Shown: positions 46,788 to 58,347 of the stretch, piece by piece | Layout of the letters: each line of letters begins with the position of its first letter | Numbering within the stretch: position 1 is the first letter of the stretch | Assembly: GCA_038277395.1 (NCBI GenBank) | Contig: CM076194.1 | Coordinates: forward strand, 133,023,230 to 133,087,229 | Source of the DNA: Dryocosmus kuriphilus | Lineage: Eukaryota; Arthropoda; Insecta; Hymenoptera; Cynipidae | Reading direction: 5' to 3' | Length of the DNA: 64,000 nucleotides | The notes under the pieces: model-generated | What the model was told of the DNA's origin: nothing | The model's database searches: none | What the model saw: the letters and a program-made list of their open reading frames with translations, nothing else | Program-made: the position numbers and the translations under genes

Positions 46788-46802
46788 CTGGGTACTTTAC
46801 CT
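46778..46802 (-). repeat. Right terminal inverted repeat of the Tigger-like element
   Basis: Exact reverse complement of 41876-41900, followed directly by TA (46803-46804). Confidence 0.95.
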
Positions 46803-46804
46803 TA

Positions 46805-49185
46805 TACCGGAACTCTGCAGTCTGCTATCACCGAATCGCTTTCATCTTGAATTACGTACCCCCTCCCCTCAATTTCATCCCTATCATCTTGATTCTTGAG
46901 GAGAAAAGCAACTAAATATGCCGTCAGGGTCTCGAGGCTAGATCAAGAAGGGGAATTATCATTTTAATTTATGCGACGGTTTTGATGTTTTCAGCTAAAT
47001 TATCTTCTCGAATGATAGATTTGGTTATTAATTCTATGCAGATGATTTCCGATAAAAATTTAAATGTTAATCAAATTTATTTTTCCTGTGCAAAAATGTG
47101 TATTTAAAAACTATTTCAATAATCATTTGAAATAAATTCAATCTCTTAATTTGGTTGCAGATATATTTATTTCAAAGACAAAAATATCTTAATAACTCTA
47201 AAAAAAATACCTAGTGTAAATCATATTTTATCCACAGATTTTTGTTGACAATTTCAATCGATAGATGTCAACATCCGTTGGTCGTCATTATTTTTGTAAA
47301 CACTTTCTTTCCATCGCGGTAATTTAAAAAAGAAGTTATTTATGAAAATGTGTTCCTATCTCAACGTTCATTGCTATCATTGAAGCAAGCAGAAGAGGCG
47401 TACTGCTTAGTGACGGCCTGCTTAATTTAGAATCGCTACCTCATCGTCAAAATGTCGCAAAACGTCTTCTTCACAATCTGTCCACCGTAACGGAAAATTT
47501 TCCCAAATTTTTTGTTGTTGCAATAATTCAACACAACCCTTTCTTTCCTGCAAATTTTCCATTTGCAAACATTAAATCATCGGAACTTCTTACAACTTTT
47601 CAAAATTAACAATAATACTATTAAATAATAAGAAATAATATAAACATAAACACATTTAAATGAAGGGAATTGTTAATTTATTGAGAACCTTCTACAAGTT
47701 ATAACAGAGTTTTAACAAAGGAATGCGATATTATACTCTATATTTGCATTCTTGATATCAGAAAACAAATAAAAATAATGGGATGTAATGAATCCAGCGG
47801 GAGGGAGGAAAATAAAGGTGGGGGTCAGCTAGCATTATCGGAAGCAGTGAAATATCGAGTGGTCTCTGGATATCACAAAATTCACTTCACGAAAACAAGT
47901 ATATTTCGCTAAAATTCGGATAAAGCACCTCTTCTAAAGTGCACTCGCATTTTCAAATTTTTATTGATAATAGTTCGTTATCTTTCGACTCTTTTATTTT
48001 CGTTTCTTTAGTTATTATTTTCTCCTGTTATAATAAATCTTTCACAAAACGAGAAGGTACTTGCAGTCGTACTAAGACCGAAACTTATTGAATTGCAAAA
48101 AGCAACTGCGAGCTGATTCACTGAATTCGTTTAACCCCGCTGGGTCAATAGCGCTAAATATTTTTTGTTTCATTTCTCCCCAAGAAAATTCGAAATTTTT
48201 TGAAGTAATAAAAAAAGTATATTATAATTATAATCGAAACACTGTATTTATCATCAATCAGATATTTAAGCTGAGTGACGAAATAATCTCGAATTTTGAC
48301 ATTAGCATATGAATAAAGGAGTGATAAATCAATTATTAAAATATGCAAATGAGTACGTAGCAGTTGGTGAAGTTTGGTAGAAATGAACGGCTTATCTGTT
48401 TATTACGCTTTGCTTGCCATGTTCTTTTATTTTCAATTGGCATTTAGCAATAAACAACAAGAGTTTATAACAAGGCAAACAACAGATTATTATCTTTTGA
48501 TAAAACAGGTTCATTTACTTAACTGCTAGCAGTATCGAGAAAGAATAATCTCAGTAAATTAACTCATTAATTTTAAAGTTTAATTAACCAATTTTCCGAT
48601 TTATTAATATTCCTAATTAAAGTTTCTATGTTTTAAAAAAAATTATTTGCACAAAATTATCAGTAGTAGATTCTAAGGTTGGCATGATCCTGAAAATTTA
48701 GGAGACCCTGATGGGATGAATCATCTACGAAGGTTGACTTTTCGGCGAGCTTCGTAGTTCAAAATAAAGAAATAAATTTTACCTCGTGATTCATAAAAAT
48801 TGGAATGCATTCTCAAATAGACGTCTCACGAATAGTAATAATCTTTCTTCGTAACTGATATTTACAAAGTAGTTTATTACGATACACATGTTTTATTTAC
48901 AGTAATTAATTCCAGTCACTTGATAAAACATCTGAAGGTAAGATATTTTTGTCGAGTTTGGTAAAGAATTAAAATATGGAAGTGGCTGCACGTACCAAAC
49001 AAATGTGTCTATTTATACCGAAATTTCGATACAAATAGCCCCTTTTCAGCTCTTGTATCGTAAAAATATGGCTATTCGTACTGAAATTTCGGTACCCATT
49101 ACTACGGCCTTAAAATATCTAATAAAATGTTGCAGTATAAGGGAGAAGTTTAAAAAGGATTTTTTGTTTGACTTTTGAATTTTTA
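46805..49185. other. Low-repeat region without a supported gene
   Basis: AT-rich DNA with no recognised domain. Overlapping frames near 48088-48348 on both strands are anonymous. Near 49000-49100 the word GAAATTTCGRTAC occurs twice (a short direct repeat around CGAAATTTCGATACAAATAG). Nothing else supported. Confidence 0.4.
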
Positions 49186-49882
49186 CATTCTCATCTCAAT
49201 GAGGAGGTATTAGTTTTATGCGAAAACTGACTTTCGCGGATTTCATCAAATCTCCACGTTGTCGTTGTCGGCGTCTGTGGTGGCGATAACTTTCGAAGGA
49301 CTAATCGGATTAGATTGTGCTTTAGCTCACTTCTTCAGGGTGCAAAAAGAAAGGACGAGTTCGTTAACAAGCGGTTTTTGACCGGTGGTTATGGCTTTAT
49401 CCATCAAAAACGGTTTTCACAAAATTAAAAAATCCATTTTCCGGCTAAAATATGCAAGATACGAAAAAAATAATAATAAACGAAGTTTTTCACCACAAAA
49501 AGATCTACAAATTTGCTTCCCATCATTTTTTTTTTAAACAGACGCGTAGTTTTCGAGTTATTCGTGAAATATGTTATTAAATACAAACAAATCCACTTTA
49601 CAAAAAAACTATGCGAGATACGAGAAAATATTAACAAGCAAAATTGTTCATCTTAAAAAGATCTACACATTTTCTTTAAACTATTTTTTGATCCAATGCA
49701 TAGTTTATTCATGAAACGTATAATAGTTGTTTTAATCAAAAAATACACTATCACAAAGTTAATAAAAAGGTATTCAGAGTTATTGAAAAATCTGCCCGCT
49801 ACTCAGGCGCATTCTCATCATGTTTCTCACGCTTGCCAGTCGATTAAAGTATAGGTATATAAAAAACGTGAATTTCTTCATT
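49186..49882 (-). mobile_element. Family A tail and monomers (minus) joined to a decayed head
   Basis: Reverse tail TTTACATTCTCATCTCAATG, TCTCCACG, then directly GTCGTTGTCGGCGTC (a deletion removes part of the tract), then monomers. From 49787 a degraded plus-oriented head (AATCTGCCCGCTACTCAGGC) is followed by CCAGTCGATTAAAGTATA. The latter is shared with 51660-51690, so both derive from one arrangement. Confidence 0.7.
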
Positions 49883-50755
49883 ACGTTCTCATCAGAGAAG
49901 GTATTAGATCTATGTAAAATTTGACCCCCCCCCCCCCCCCCCCGTTTTCATCAAATCTCTACGTTTTGAGACTCCCTGAGTCAGAAAAAACGGTTTTTAC
50001 GACGGTATCTGTCTGTCGTTGTCGTCGTCTGCGGACGCGATAGCTTTCGAAGAACTTATCGGATTGGATTGCGCTTTGGCACACTTCTTTAAGGCGTAAA
50101 AAGAAAGGACCATTTCGTTAACCAGCGGTTTTTGACGAACAGTTCTGGTTTTATCTATCAAAAACGGTTTTTACAAAATTAAAAAATCGATTTTCCGGCT
50201 AAACTATGCGAAATACACAAAATACACATATAACCAAAATTGTTCGTCTCAAAAAAATCTACAAAATTTCGTCTTAACCGTGTTTTGATAAAATGCACGG
50301 TTCTTGTTTTAATCGAGAAAACGTTGTTAAAAATAAAAAACTGTGGTTTCCCGACAAAATATTCAAGATACGAAAAAATCGTAAAGAACAAAGTTGTTCA
50401 GTTCAAAAAGATCTACAAATTTTGTTTCAACTGTTTTTTGGTAAAATGCACGGTTTTTGTTTTAATCGAGAAAACGTTATTAAAAATAAAAAATTTCAAA
50501 TTTCCCGCCAAACTATGCAGGATACCAAAAATGAATAATAAACAAAGTTGTTCATCTTAAAAAGATGTACAAATTTGCTTTCCACAATTTTGTTGAACAG
50601 ACGCGTAGTTTCTGAGGTATTCGTGAAATATGTTCTTAAATACAAACCAATCCACTTTTCAGCAAAACTATGCGAGATACAAGAAAATATTAACAAGCAG
50701 AATTGTTCACCTTGGAAAGACCTATAAATTTGCTTAAAACCATTTTTTGATCCAA
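49883..50755 (-). mobile_element. Family A copy with poly-C tract (minus)
   Basis: Starts CATTACGTTCTCATCAGAG. It has an uninterrupted C19 run at 49925-49943 where other copies have the ordinary CAAATTTTAC junction. Four monomers follow. The right end runs into an opposite-strand head at 50756. Confidence 0.8.
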
Positions 50756-51612
50756 CGCGCTTTGCGCTCGATAGGTTATTTACCTCGCGCTACGCGCTCG
50801 GTGTTTATGAATCGTATAAGCCTTTAAATTAAAAATTACAGAAGAAGATATTTTACTTAAGACTGTATCGCCCTTAAGGAATAAATTCTCATAATTCTCT
50901 CTCTCTTTCCAAGGTGAATAATTCTGCTTGTTAATATTTTCTCATATCTTGCATAGTTTTGCTGAAGAGTGGTTTTCTTTATATTTCATAACATATTTCA
51001 CGAATAACATAAAAACTACGCGTCTGTTCAAAAAAAATGATTGGGAACAAATTTGTAGATCTTTTTGAGGTGAACAACTTTGCTTATTATCATTTCTTGT
51101 GTATCTTGCATATTTTGGCGGGAAATTTGAATTTTTGATTTTTAATAAAGTTTTCTCGATTAAAACAAAAACCGTGCATTTGATCAAAAAATGGTTAATG
51201 CAAAATCTGTAGATCTTTCTAAGATAAACAATTTTGATTATATACATTTTTTCTGTATCGCATAGTTTAGCCGGAAAATGTTTTTTTTTGATTTTGTGAA
51301 AACCGTTTTTGATGGATAAAACCATAACCGTTGGTCAAAAGTGTCTCGTTAACGAACTCGGCCTTACTTTTTACGCTTTAAAGAAGTGTGCCAAAGTGCA
51401 ACCCAATCCGATTATTCCTTCGAAAGTAACCTTGTTCACAGACTACTACGAAAACGACAACAACGACAACGAGGACAACAACGACAGACAGACACCAACG
51501 TAAAACATGTTTTTTCGGATTCAGGGGGTCATGGTCGTCGACATTTCATGAAATCCGCGAAAGTCAGTTTTCACATAAAACTAATACCTTCTCATTGAGA
51601 TGGGAATGTAAT
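50756..51612 (+). mobile_element. Family A copy, head-truncated (plus)
   Basis: Begins inside the head (CGCGCTTTGCGCTCGATAGG). It has the CTTAAG stem near 50857 (one stem base changed), three monomers, a GAC/AAC tract and the tail GAGATGGGAATGTAATAAAA. Confidence 0.8.
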
Positions 51613-51702
51613 AAAAAGTTATAAAAAGTTATTGAAAAATCTCATCATGTTTTTCAAGCTTACCAGTCGATTAAAGTATATCAAAAACGTGAATTTCGTA
51701 AT

Positions 51703-51744
51703 TACATTCTCATCAGAGAAGGTAATAGATTTATGTCAAATTTG

Positions 51745-51784
<40 letters not shown>

Positions 51785-52190
51785 TCTTTGTCTGTGGTCG
51801 CGATAACTATCGAAGGACTAATCGGATTGGATTGTGCTTTAGCACACTTCTTCAGGGTGCAAAAGGAAAGGACGAGTTCGTTAACCAGCGGTTTTTGACC
51901 AGTGGGTATGGTTTTATCCATCAAAAACGGTTTCCACAAAATCAAGAAATCAATTTTCCGGCTAAACTATGCGAGATACAAAAAAAATAGTAGAGAGTAA
52001 AATTGTTCATTTTGAAAAAATCTACAAATTTTGTTCTAACCATTTTTTTATAAAGTGCACGGTTTTTGTTTTAATCGAGAAAACGCTATTAAATATAACA
52101 AGTTCAAATTTCCAGCCAAAATATACAAGTTAAGAAAAAAATGATCATGAACAAAATTGTTTATATCAAAGAGATCTAGAAAATTATTTC
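51703..52190 (-). mobile_element. Family A copy with C38 tract (minus, partial)
   Basis: TTACATTCTCATCAGAGAAG, then a 38-base C run at 51746-51783 that replaces both the usual junction and most of the trinucleotide tract, then two monomers. Frames reading poly-proline or poly-glycine here are artefacts of the homopolymer. Confidence 0.8.
51746..51783. repeat. Poly(C) run (38 bases)
   Basis: Longest homopolymer in the window. It sits at the same point of family A as the C19 run at 49925-49943, the interrupted C-rich run at 52241-52265 and, on the other strand, the G-rich run at 37197-37212. Confidence 0.9.
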
Positions 52191-53394
52191 ATATAATTAC
52201 ATTCTCATCAGAAAAGGTATTAAATTTATGTAAAATTTGACCTCCCCCCCCCCCCCTCCCCACCCCTCAGTTTTTATCAAATCTCCACGTTTGAGACCCC
52301 CTGAGTCGTTGTCGTCGTTGTCGCCTGTGGACGCGATAACTTTCGAAGGACTTATGGGATTGGATTGCGCTTTGGCACACTTCTTTAAGGCTTGAAAAGA
52401 AAGGACGAGTTCGTTAACCAGCGGTTTTTGACCAACGGTTCTGGTTTTATCCATCAAAAACGGTTTTTACAAAATCAGGAAATCGATTTGCCGGCTAAAC
52501 TATGCGAGATGCACAAAATACACATATAACCAAAATTGTTCGTCTCAAAAAAATCTACACATTTTGTCTTAACCGTTTTTTCATAAAGTGCACGGTTTTT
52601 GTTTTAGTCGAGAAAACTTTGTTAAAAATAAAAAAAACTGTGTTTTCTTGCTAACATATTCAAGATACAAAATAATGATAAACAAAGTTTTTCAACTCAA
52701 AAAGATCTACAAATTTTGGTTTTAACCATTTTTTGGTCAAATGCACGGTTTTGCTTTTAATCGAGAAAACGCTATTAAAAAATCAAAAATTCAAATTTTC
52801 CGACAAACTGTGCAAGATAAGAAAGAAATTATAATAAACAAATTTGTTCACCTCGAAAAGATCTACAAAATTGCTTTCTATAATTTTTTTGTAAAGTCGC
52901 ATAGTTTTTGAGTTATTCGTGAAATATGTTATTAAATATAAAGATATCCACTTTGCAGCAAAATTATGCAAGATATGAGAAAATATGATCGAGCAGAATT
53001 TTCATGTATATTAAGCTAGCGTAGCCATTTCAGAAGGCCAGCTTCAGACTAGTCCCATAATTTTGTTGCTAATTTGTTGCGCTAATTTTGATTTTGTTGC
53101 TAATGCCGTTTCCGAGAAAACGCTGCACGCTAGCTTAATATTAAGCTAGCGTAGCCACTAGCTAATACTGCCGAACCAATTAATATAATATAAAACTGAT
53201 TACACAGGAATTTGTTGCTAATTTGTTGCTATAAGTTGCCACCAAATACAAATACTAAATATCAACCCTTACCAATAATGACCTACCCCTCAAAAATCGT
53301 CAAATAGCCGAAATACGTAACTTTTGCAAATAACGAGATAAACTAACCTAATCAACGGGATAATTTGTTGCTAATTTGTTGCTGCACGAATGCC

Positions 53395-54345
53395 CACTGA
53401 AAATGTAAAAAAAAAACACCCCTTATGACATACTTCACACCCTCACCATGCATAATAGCCCAAAAACGTAATCTCAAAAAAAAAGCTGGATAAACTAACC
53501 TAATCAACATGATAATTTGTTGCGAATTTGTTGCTGCACGAAAACGATACCCACTGAAAATGTAAAAAAAAAACCACCCCTTATGATAAACTTCACCCCC
53601 TCACCATGCATAATAGCCCAAAAACGTAATCTTCGAAAAAAAGCGAGATAAACTAACCTAATCAAAGTGATAACTTGTTGCTAATTTGTTGCTGCACGAA
53701 TGCCCACTGAAAAAGTAAAAAAACTACCCCTTATGACATACTTCACCCCCTCACCATGCATAATAGCCCAAAAACGTAATCTTCGAAAAAAAAGCGAGAT
53801 AAACTAACCTAATCAACGTGATAATTTGTTGCTGCACGAATACCCACTGAAAAAAAAACGTAAAAAAACTACACCTTATGACATACTTCAGCTCCTCACC
53901 ATGCATAATAGCCCAAAAACGTAATCTTCGAAAAAAGCGAGATAAACTAACCTAATCAACGTGATAATTTGTTGCTAATTTGTTGCTGCACGAATGCCCA
54001 CTGAAAATGTAAAAAAAACTACCCCTTATGACATACTTCACCCCCTCACCATGCATAATAGCCCAAAAACGTAATCTTAAAAAAAAGCGAGATAAACTAA
54101 CCTAATGAACGTGATAATTTGTTGCTAATTTGTTGCTGCACGAATGCCCACTGAAAATGTAAAAAAAACTACCCCTTATGACATACTTCACCCCCTTACC
54201 ATGCATAATAGCCCAAAAACGTAATCTTAAAAAAAATCGAGATAAACTAACCTAATCAATGTGATAATTTGTTGCTGCATGAATACCCACTGAAAAAGTA
54301 AAAAAAAAAAACTACCCGTTATGACATACTTCACCCTCTCACCAT
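53395..54345 (-). repeat. ~150-bp tandem array, left arm of the foldback element
   Basis: CACCATG marks successive units at 53444, 53602, 53752, 53897, 54047, 54197 (TACCATG) and 54340, spacings of 143-158 bp. Each unit contains AAACTAACCTAATCAACGTG, TTTGTTGCTGCACGAATGCC and TTATGACATACTTCACCCCC. Confidence 0.9.
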
Positions 54346-54346
54346 G

Positions 54347-54720
54347 ATGTATATTAAGCTAGCATAGCCATTTCAGAAGGCCAGCTTTAGACTAGTCCCA
54401 TAATTTGTTGCTAATTTGTTTCTAATTTGTTGCGATAAATTTGATTTTGTTGCTAATGCCGTTTCCGAGAAAACGCAATGCACGCTAGCTTAATATTAAG
54501 CTAGCGTAGCCACTCGCTAATACTGCAGAAGCAATTAATATAATGAAAAACTGATAGCACAGGAATTTGTTGCTGATTCTTTTCTATAAGATGACACCAA
54601 ACAGAAATACTACAAATGAACCTTTACGAATAAAAACCTACCCCTCTAAAATCGCCAAGTATCCTAAATACGTAAATTTTGCAAATAAAGAGATAAACTA
54701 ACCTAACCAACGGGATAATT
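54347..54720. repeat. Internal copy of the foldback terminus
   Basis: ATGTATATTAAGCTAGCATA and the following ~370 bp repeat the left end of the element in the same orientation, more diverged. Either a second element inserted here and lost its own flank, or the left arm was extended by duplication. Confidence 0.75.
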
Positions 54721-55439
54721 AGTTGATATTTTGTTGCTGAACGAATACCTACTGAAAAATGTAAAAAATAGTCGTTATGACATACTTCAAACCCTCACCA
54801 TGGATAATAATCGAAAAACGTAAAACCGAAAAAAACGCGAGAATAATTTAAGTAATCAACGGGATAAGTTATTACTAATTTGTTTTTGAACGAATACCTA
54901 CCGAAAAAGTAAAAAAAAAAACGACCCCTTATGACATGCGTCACCCTCTCACCATGGATACTGGCCCAAAAATGTAAAACCCGAAAAAACACGAGAATAG
55001 CTTAATTAATCAAAGAGATAATTTGTTGCTATTTTGTTCCTGAACGAGTACCTACTGAAAAAGTAAAAAAAAAAAAAACTACCTCTTATCACATACTTCA
55101 CCGCCTCAACATGGATAACCGTCCAAAAACGTAATATTCGAAAAAAACACGAGATAATAGCTTACTTAATCATCGGGATAATTTGTTGCCATTTTGTTTC
55201 TGAACGAATACTTACTGAAAATGTAAAAAAACTACCCCGTATGATCTATATCTCACCCCCTCACCATGGATGAAATAGTCCCCAGATTGCTTATATATGT
55301 AAAATAAAAGGCGAATTAAAAAAAAAAACAAATCGATATCTGTTCATTAAATGATTTATTAATAACCACCAAATTTACCTGTTAATTAAGTAAGCATATC
55401 TCAATTTGTACGAAAGCTTCTGTACTTAGGCTATTATAG

Positions 55440-56800
55440 TCATGATAAAGAAATAAGAGAGCAAGATTACGTTTTTGGGCTATTATGCATGGTGAGGGGC
55501 TGAAGTATGTCATAAGGTGTAGTTTTTTTACTTTTTCAGTGGGTATTCGTGCAGCAAAACAAATTAGCAACAAATTATCACGTTGATTAGGTTAGTTTGT
55601 TTCGCTTTTTTCGAAGATTACGTTTTTGGGCTATTATGCATGGTGAGGGGGTGAAGTATGTCATAAGGGGTAGTTTTTTTTTTACATTTTCAGTGGGTAT
55701 TCGTGCAGCAACAAATTGGCAACAAATTATCACGTTGATTAGGTTAGTTTATCTCGTTTTTTTCGAAGATTACGTTTTTGGGCTATTATGCATGGTGAGG
55801 AGCTGAAGTATGTCATAAGGTGTAGTTTTTTTTTTACTTTTTCAGTGGGTATTCGTGCAGCAACAGATTAGCAACAAATTATCACGTTGATTAGGTTAGT
55901 TTATCTGGCTTTTTTTTCGAAGATTACGTTTTTGCGCTATTATGTATGGTGAGGGGGTGAAGTATGTCATAAGGGGTAGTTTGTTTTACATTTTCAGTGG
56001 GTATTCGTGCAGCAACAAACAAATTAGCAACAAATTATCACGTTGATTAGGTTAGTTTATCTCGCTTTTTTCGTAGATTACGTTTTTGGGCTATTATGCA
56101 TGGTGAGGGGCTGAAGTATGTCATAAGGTGTAGTTTTTTTTTACTTTTTCAGTGGGTATTCGTGCAGCAACAAATTAGCAACAAATTATCACGTTGATTA
56201 GGTTAGTTTGTCTCGTTTTTTTTTTCGAAGATTACGTTTTTGGGCTATTATGCATGGTGAGGAGCTGAAGTATGTCATAAGGTGTAGTTTTTTTACTTTT
56301 TCAGTGGGTATTCGTGCAGCAACAGATTAGCAACAAATTATCACGTTGATTAGGTTAGTTTATCTGGCTTTTTTTTTATGCGAAGATTACGTTTTTGCGC
56401 TATTATGTATGGTGAGGGGGTGAAGTATGTCATAAGGGGTAGTTTGTTTTTTTTTTTACATTTTCAGTGGGTATTCGTGCAGCAACAAGTTAGCAACAAA
56501 TTATCACGTTGATTAGGTTAGTTTATCTCGCTTTTTTCGTAGATTACGTTTTTGGGCTATTATGCATGGTGAGGGGCTGAAGTATGTCATAAGGTGTAGT
56601 TTTTTTTACTTTTTCAGTGGGTATTCGTGCAGCAACAAATTAGCAACAAATTATCACGTTGATTAGGTTAGTTTATCTGGCTTTTTTTTCGAAGATTACG
56701 TTTTTGCGCTATTATGTATGGTGAGGGGTGAAGTATGTCATAAGGGGTGTTTTTTTTTACATTTTCAGTGGGTATTCTTGCAGCAACAAATTATCCTGTT
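55440..56800 (+). repeat. ~153-bp tandem array, right arm, with trimeric higher-order pattern
   Basis: CTATTATG marks about nine units from 55480 to 56707. Variants recognised by GAGGGGCTG, GAGGAGCTG and GCGCTATTATGTATGG follow one another in a partly regular order of three, a ~460-bp higher-order repeat. Recent unequal exchange or gene conversion within the arm is implied. Confidence 0.8.
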
Positions 56801-57812
56801 GATTAGATTAGTTTATCTAGTTATTTGCAGAAGTTACGTATTTCGGCTATTTGACGATTTTAGAGGGGTAGGTCATTATTGGTAAGTGTTGATGTTTAGT
56901 ATTTCTATTTGGTGGAAACTTATAGCAACAAATTAGCAACAAATTCCTGTGTAATCGGTTTTATATTATATTAATTGGTTCGGAAGTATTAGCTAGTGGC
57001 TAAATTAATTAATTTTCCGAGAAAACGCATGCACGCTAGCTTAATATTAAGCTAGCGTGCATGCGCGTTTCTCGGAAACGGCATTAGCAACAAAATTAAA
57101 ATTGGCGCAACAAATTAGCAACAAATTATGGGACCCGTCTGAAGCTGGCCTTCTGAAATGGCTACGCTAGCTTAATATGCAGAGAATTTTCCACCTTAGA
57201 AAAACCTACAAATTTTATTTATAATACTCATTGTTTTACTTTTAGGAATAGAAAACCTGCATTGTGAAAATTTGGAATATCACAAAAAAACTTTGCTAAT
57301 CTACAATGGATTTTTAAAAAAAATTAATTTTCGAGCGCGAAGCGCGAGTGTCGTGATGAGAATGTATTCCTTAAGGGCGATAGAGCCTTAAGTAAAATAA
57401 TTTCTTTTGTAATTTTTAATAAAATTCAAATTTAATAATACCATTAAAAGCAAGTGTTTTGAAAAGTGCGAGGACCAAAAACACTCGATCGCAAAGCGCG
57501 AGGTTTAAATATATCGGAGCGCGGAAGCGCGGCGACCACTAGCTTTCTTTATAATTTTTAATAAATTTTCATTCAAATTTAATAATTTTATTAAAAGCAG
57601 GTGTTTTGAAAACTTCAGATCCTTGAATAACGAAAACGAGCACGAAGTGCGAGGACCAAAAACACCCGTGCGCGAAGCGCGAGGTTCAAAAATATCGGAG
57701 CGCGAAGCGCGACGACCATCAGGTCGCGCGCCCCGAGGCGCGCTCATACTTCGCGCGTACCGCGGCGCGCACAGCGCGTGATGAGAATGTGCTCATGAAG
57801 CGGGCAGATTTT

Positions 57813-58343
57813 TTTATTTAAATAAACGATTTTTATTGGAAATTATATAGTAGCCTCGATTTTTACTAGGTGGGGTCGCCAGGAACCCCGGAGACCTCGA
57901 TCAACGTTAATTACAGTATAGTAGTTTGATACGTTTGGCCTTATTTTCTGGAAAAGACTCTCATTACCCACTCGTCTCTGTTGATTATTGGAAATTTTCC
58001 TACTATTCTCTGCTTTTTCTTCGTCTACCCCCCTCCTCCTTCATCGTCCTTTTTTCCACTCACTTCGCGGTCTAGCCACTCGTTTGCTCTCATCTTCACT
58101 TCCTTGTTTTCCACGCGACCTCTTAACCCAGGAGTCGACAAACAAATGGAATGTCTACACAGGGAAAAAAAACTTTTCGAATAAAACTTTCATTGAAATA
58201 AATGTTAGAGGAGAATCTATCTAAGGAACGCAATGCTAAAAGAAAAATATATTTATTTGACACTGTGAAATATTCGTTGAGCGAGATAAACTTATTAACT
58301 TTAAAGAATAAATATTTGATATGAAGAGTCAACAGTGAGTTCC
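57813..58343. other. Gene-free stretch
   Basis: CT-rich patch at 58010-58110, otherwise unremarkable. Short frames on both strands, none recognisable. Confidence 0.4.
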
Positions 58344-58347
58344 TTAA

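Larger units (their letters stand above)
41876..46802 (-). mobile_element. Pogo/Tigger-like DNA transposon, nearly complete
   Basis: Both ends carry the same 25-bp terminal inverted repeat (AGGTAAAGTACCCAGTACCC... at 41876-41900 and in reverse at 46778-46802), flanked by TA on each side (41874-41875 and 46803-46804). TA duplication and the encoded psq-HTH, CENP-B-HTH and DDE order place it in the pogo/Tigger group of Tc1/mariner. At 4927 bp it is long for the group because of an extra multi-exon tail and a tripled 5' leader. The decamer TACYCGGACA is repeated near both ends. Confidence 0.93.
53003..57182. mobile_element. 4.2-kb foldback (FB-like) element made of tandem monomers
   Basis: Flanked by an 8-bp duplication AGAATTTT (52995-53002 and 57183-57190). 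Both termini read (C)ATG/TGC-ATATTAAGCTAGCGTAG inward. About 400 bp of each end (53003-53400, 56770-57182) are inverted copies, including TTTCCGAGAAAACGC and AATTTGTTGCTAATTTGTTG. Inside, ~150-bp monomers (CACCATGCATAATAGCCC) run one way in 53400-54345 and 54700-55270 and the opposite way in 55440-56800, around a ~170-bp unique centre. No transposase. Layout resembles Drosophila FB or other foldback elements. It is inserted in a family A copy whose empty site is known from other copies. Confidence 0.88.
52198..57812 (-). mobile_element. Family A copy split by a foldback element (minus)
   Basis: Left part 52198-53002: reverse tail, interrupted poly-C and monomers down to GAGCAGAATTTT. Right part 57183-57812: it resumes at AGAATTTTCCACCTTAGAAA, matching an uninterrupted copy at 23650-23690. 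It then runs into a double GC-rich head with GAGCACGAAGTGCGAG and GCGCGTACCGCGGCGCGC, ending GCGGGCAGATTTTT. The head carries a repeated module of about 140-180 bp (57470-57720). Confidence 0.82.

Noticed and set aside
51736..51990. Proline- or glycine-rich protein at the poly-C tract
   Set aside because: The frame is created by a 38-base C homopolymer inside a family A copy.
53395..56800. CRISPR array or centromeric satellite
   Set aside because: Units are ~150 bp without unique spacers, run in inverted arms, and are bounded by element termini with an 8-bp target duplication.
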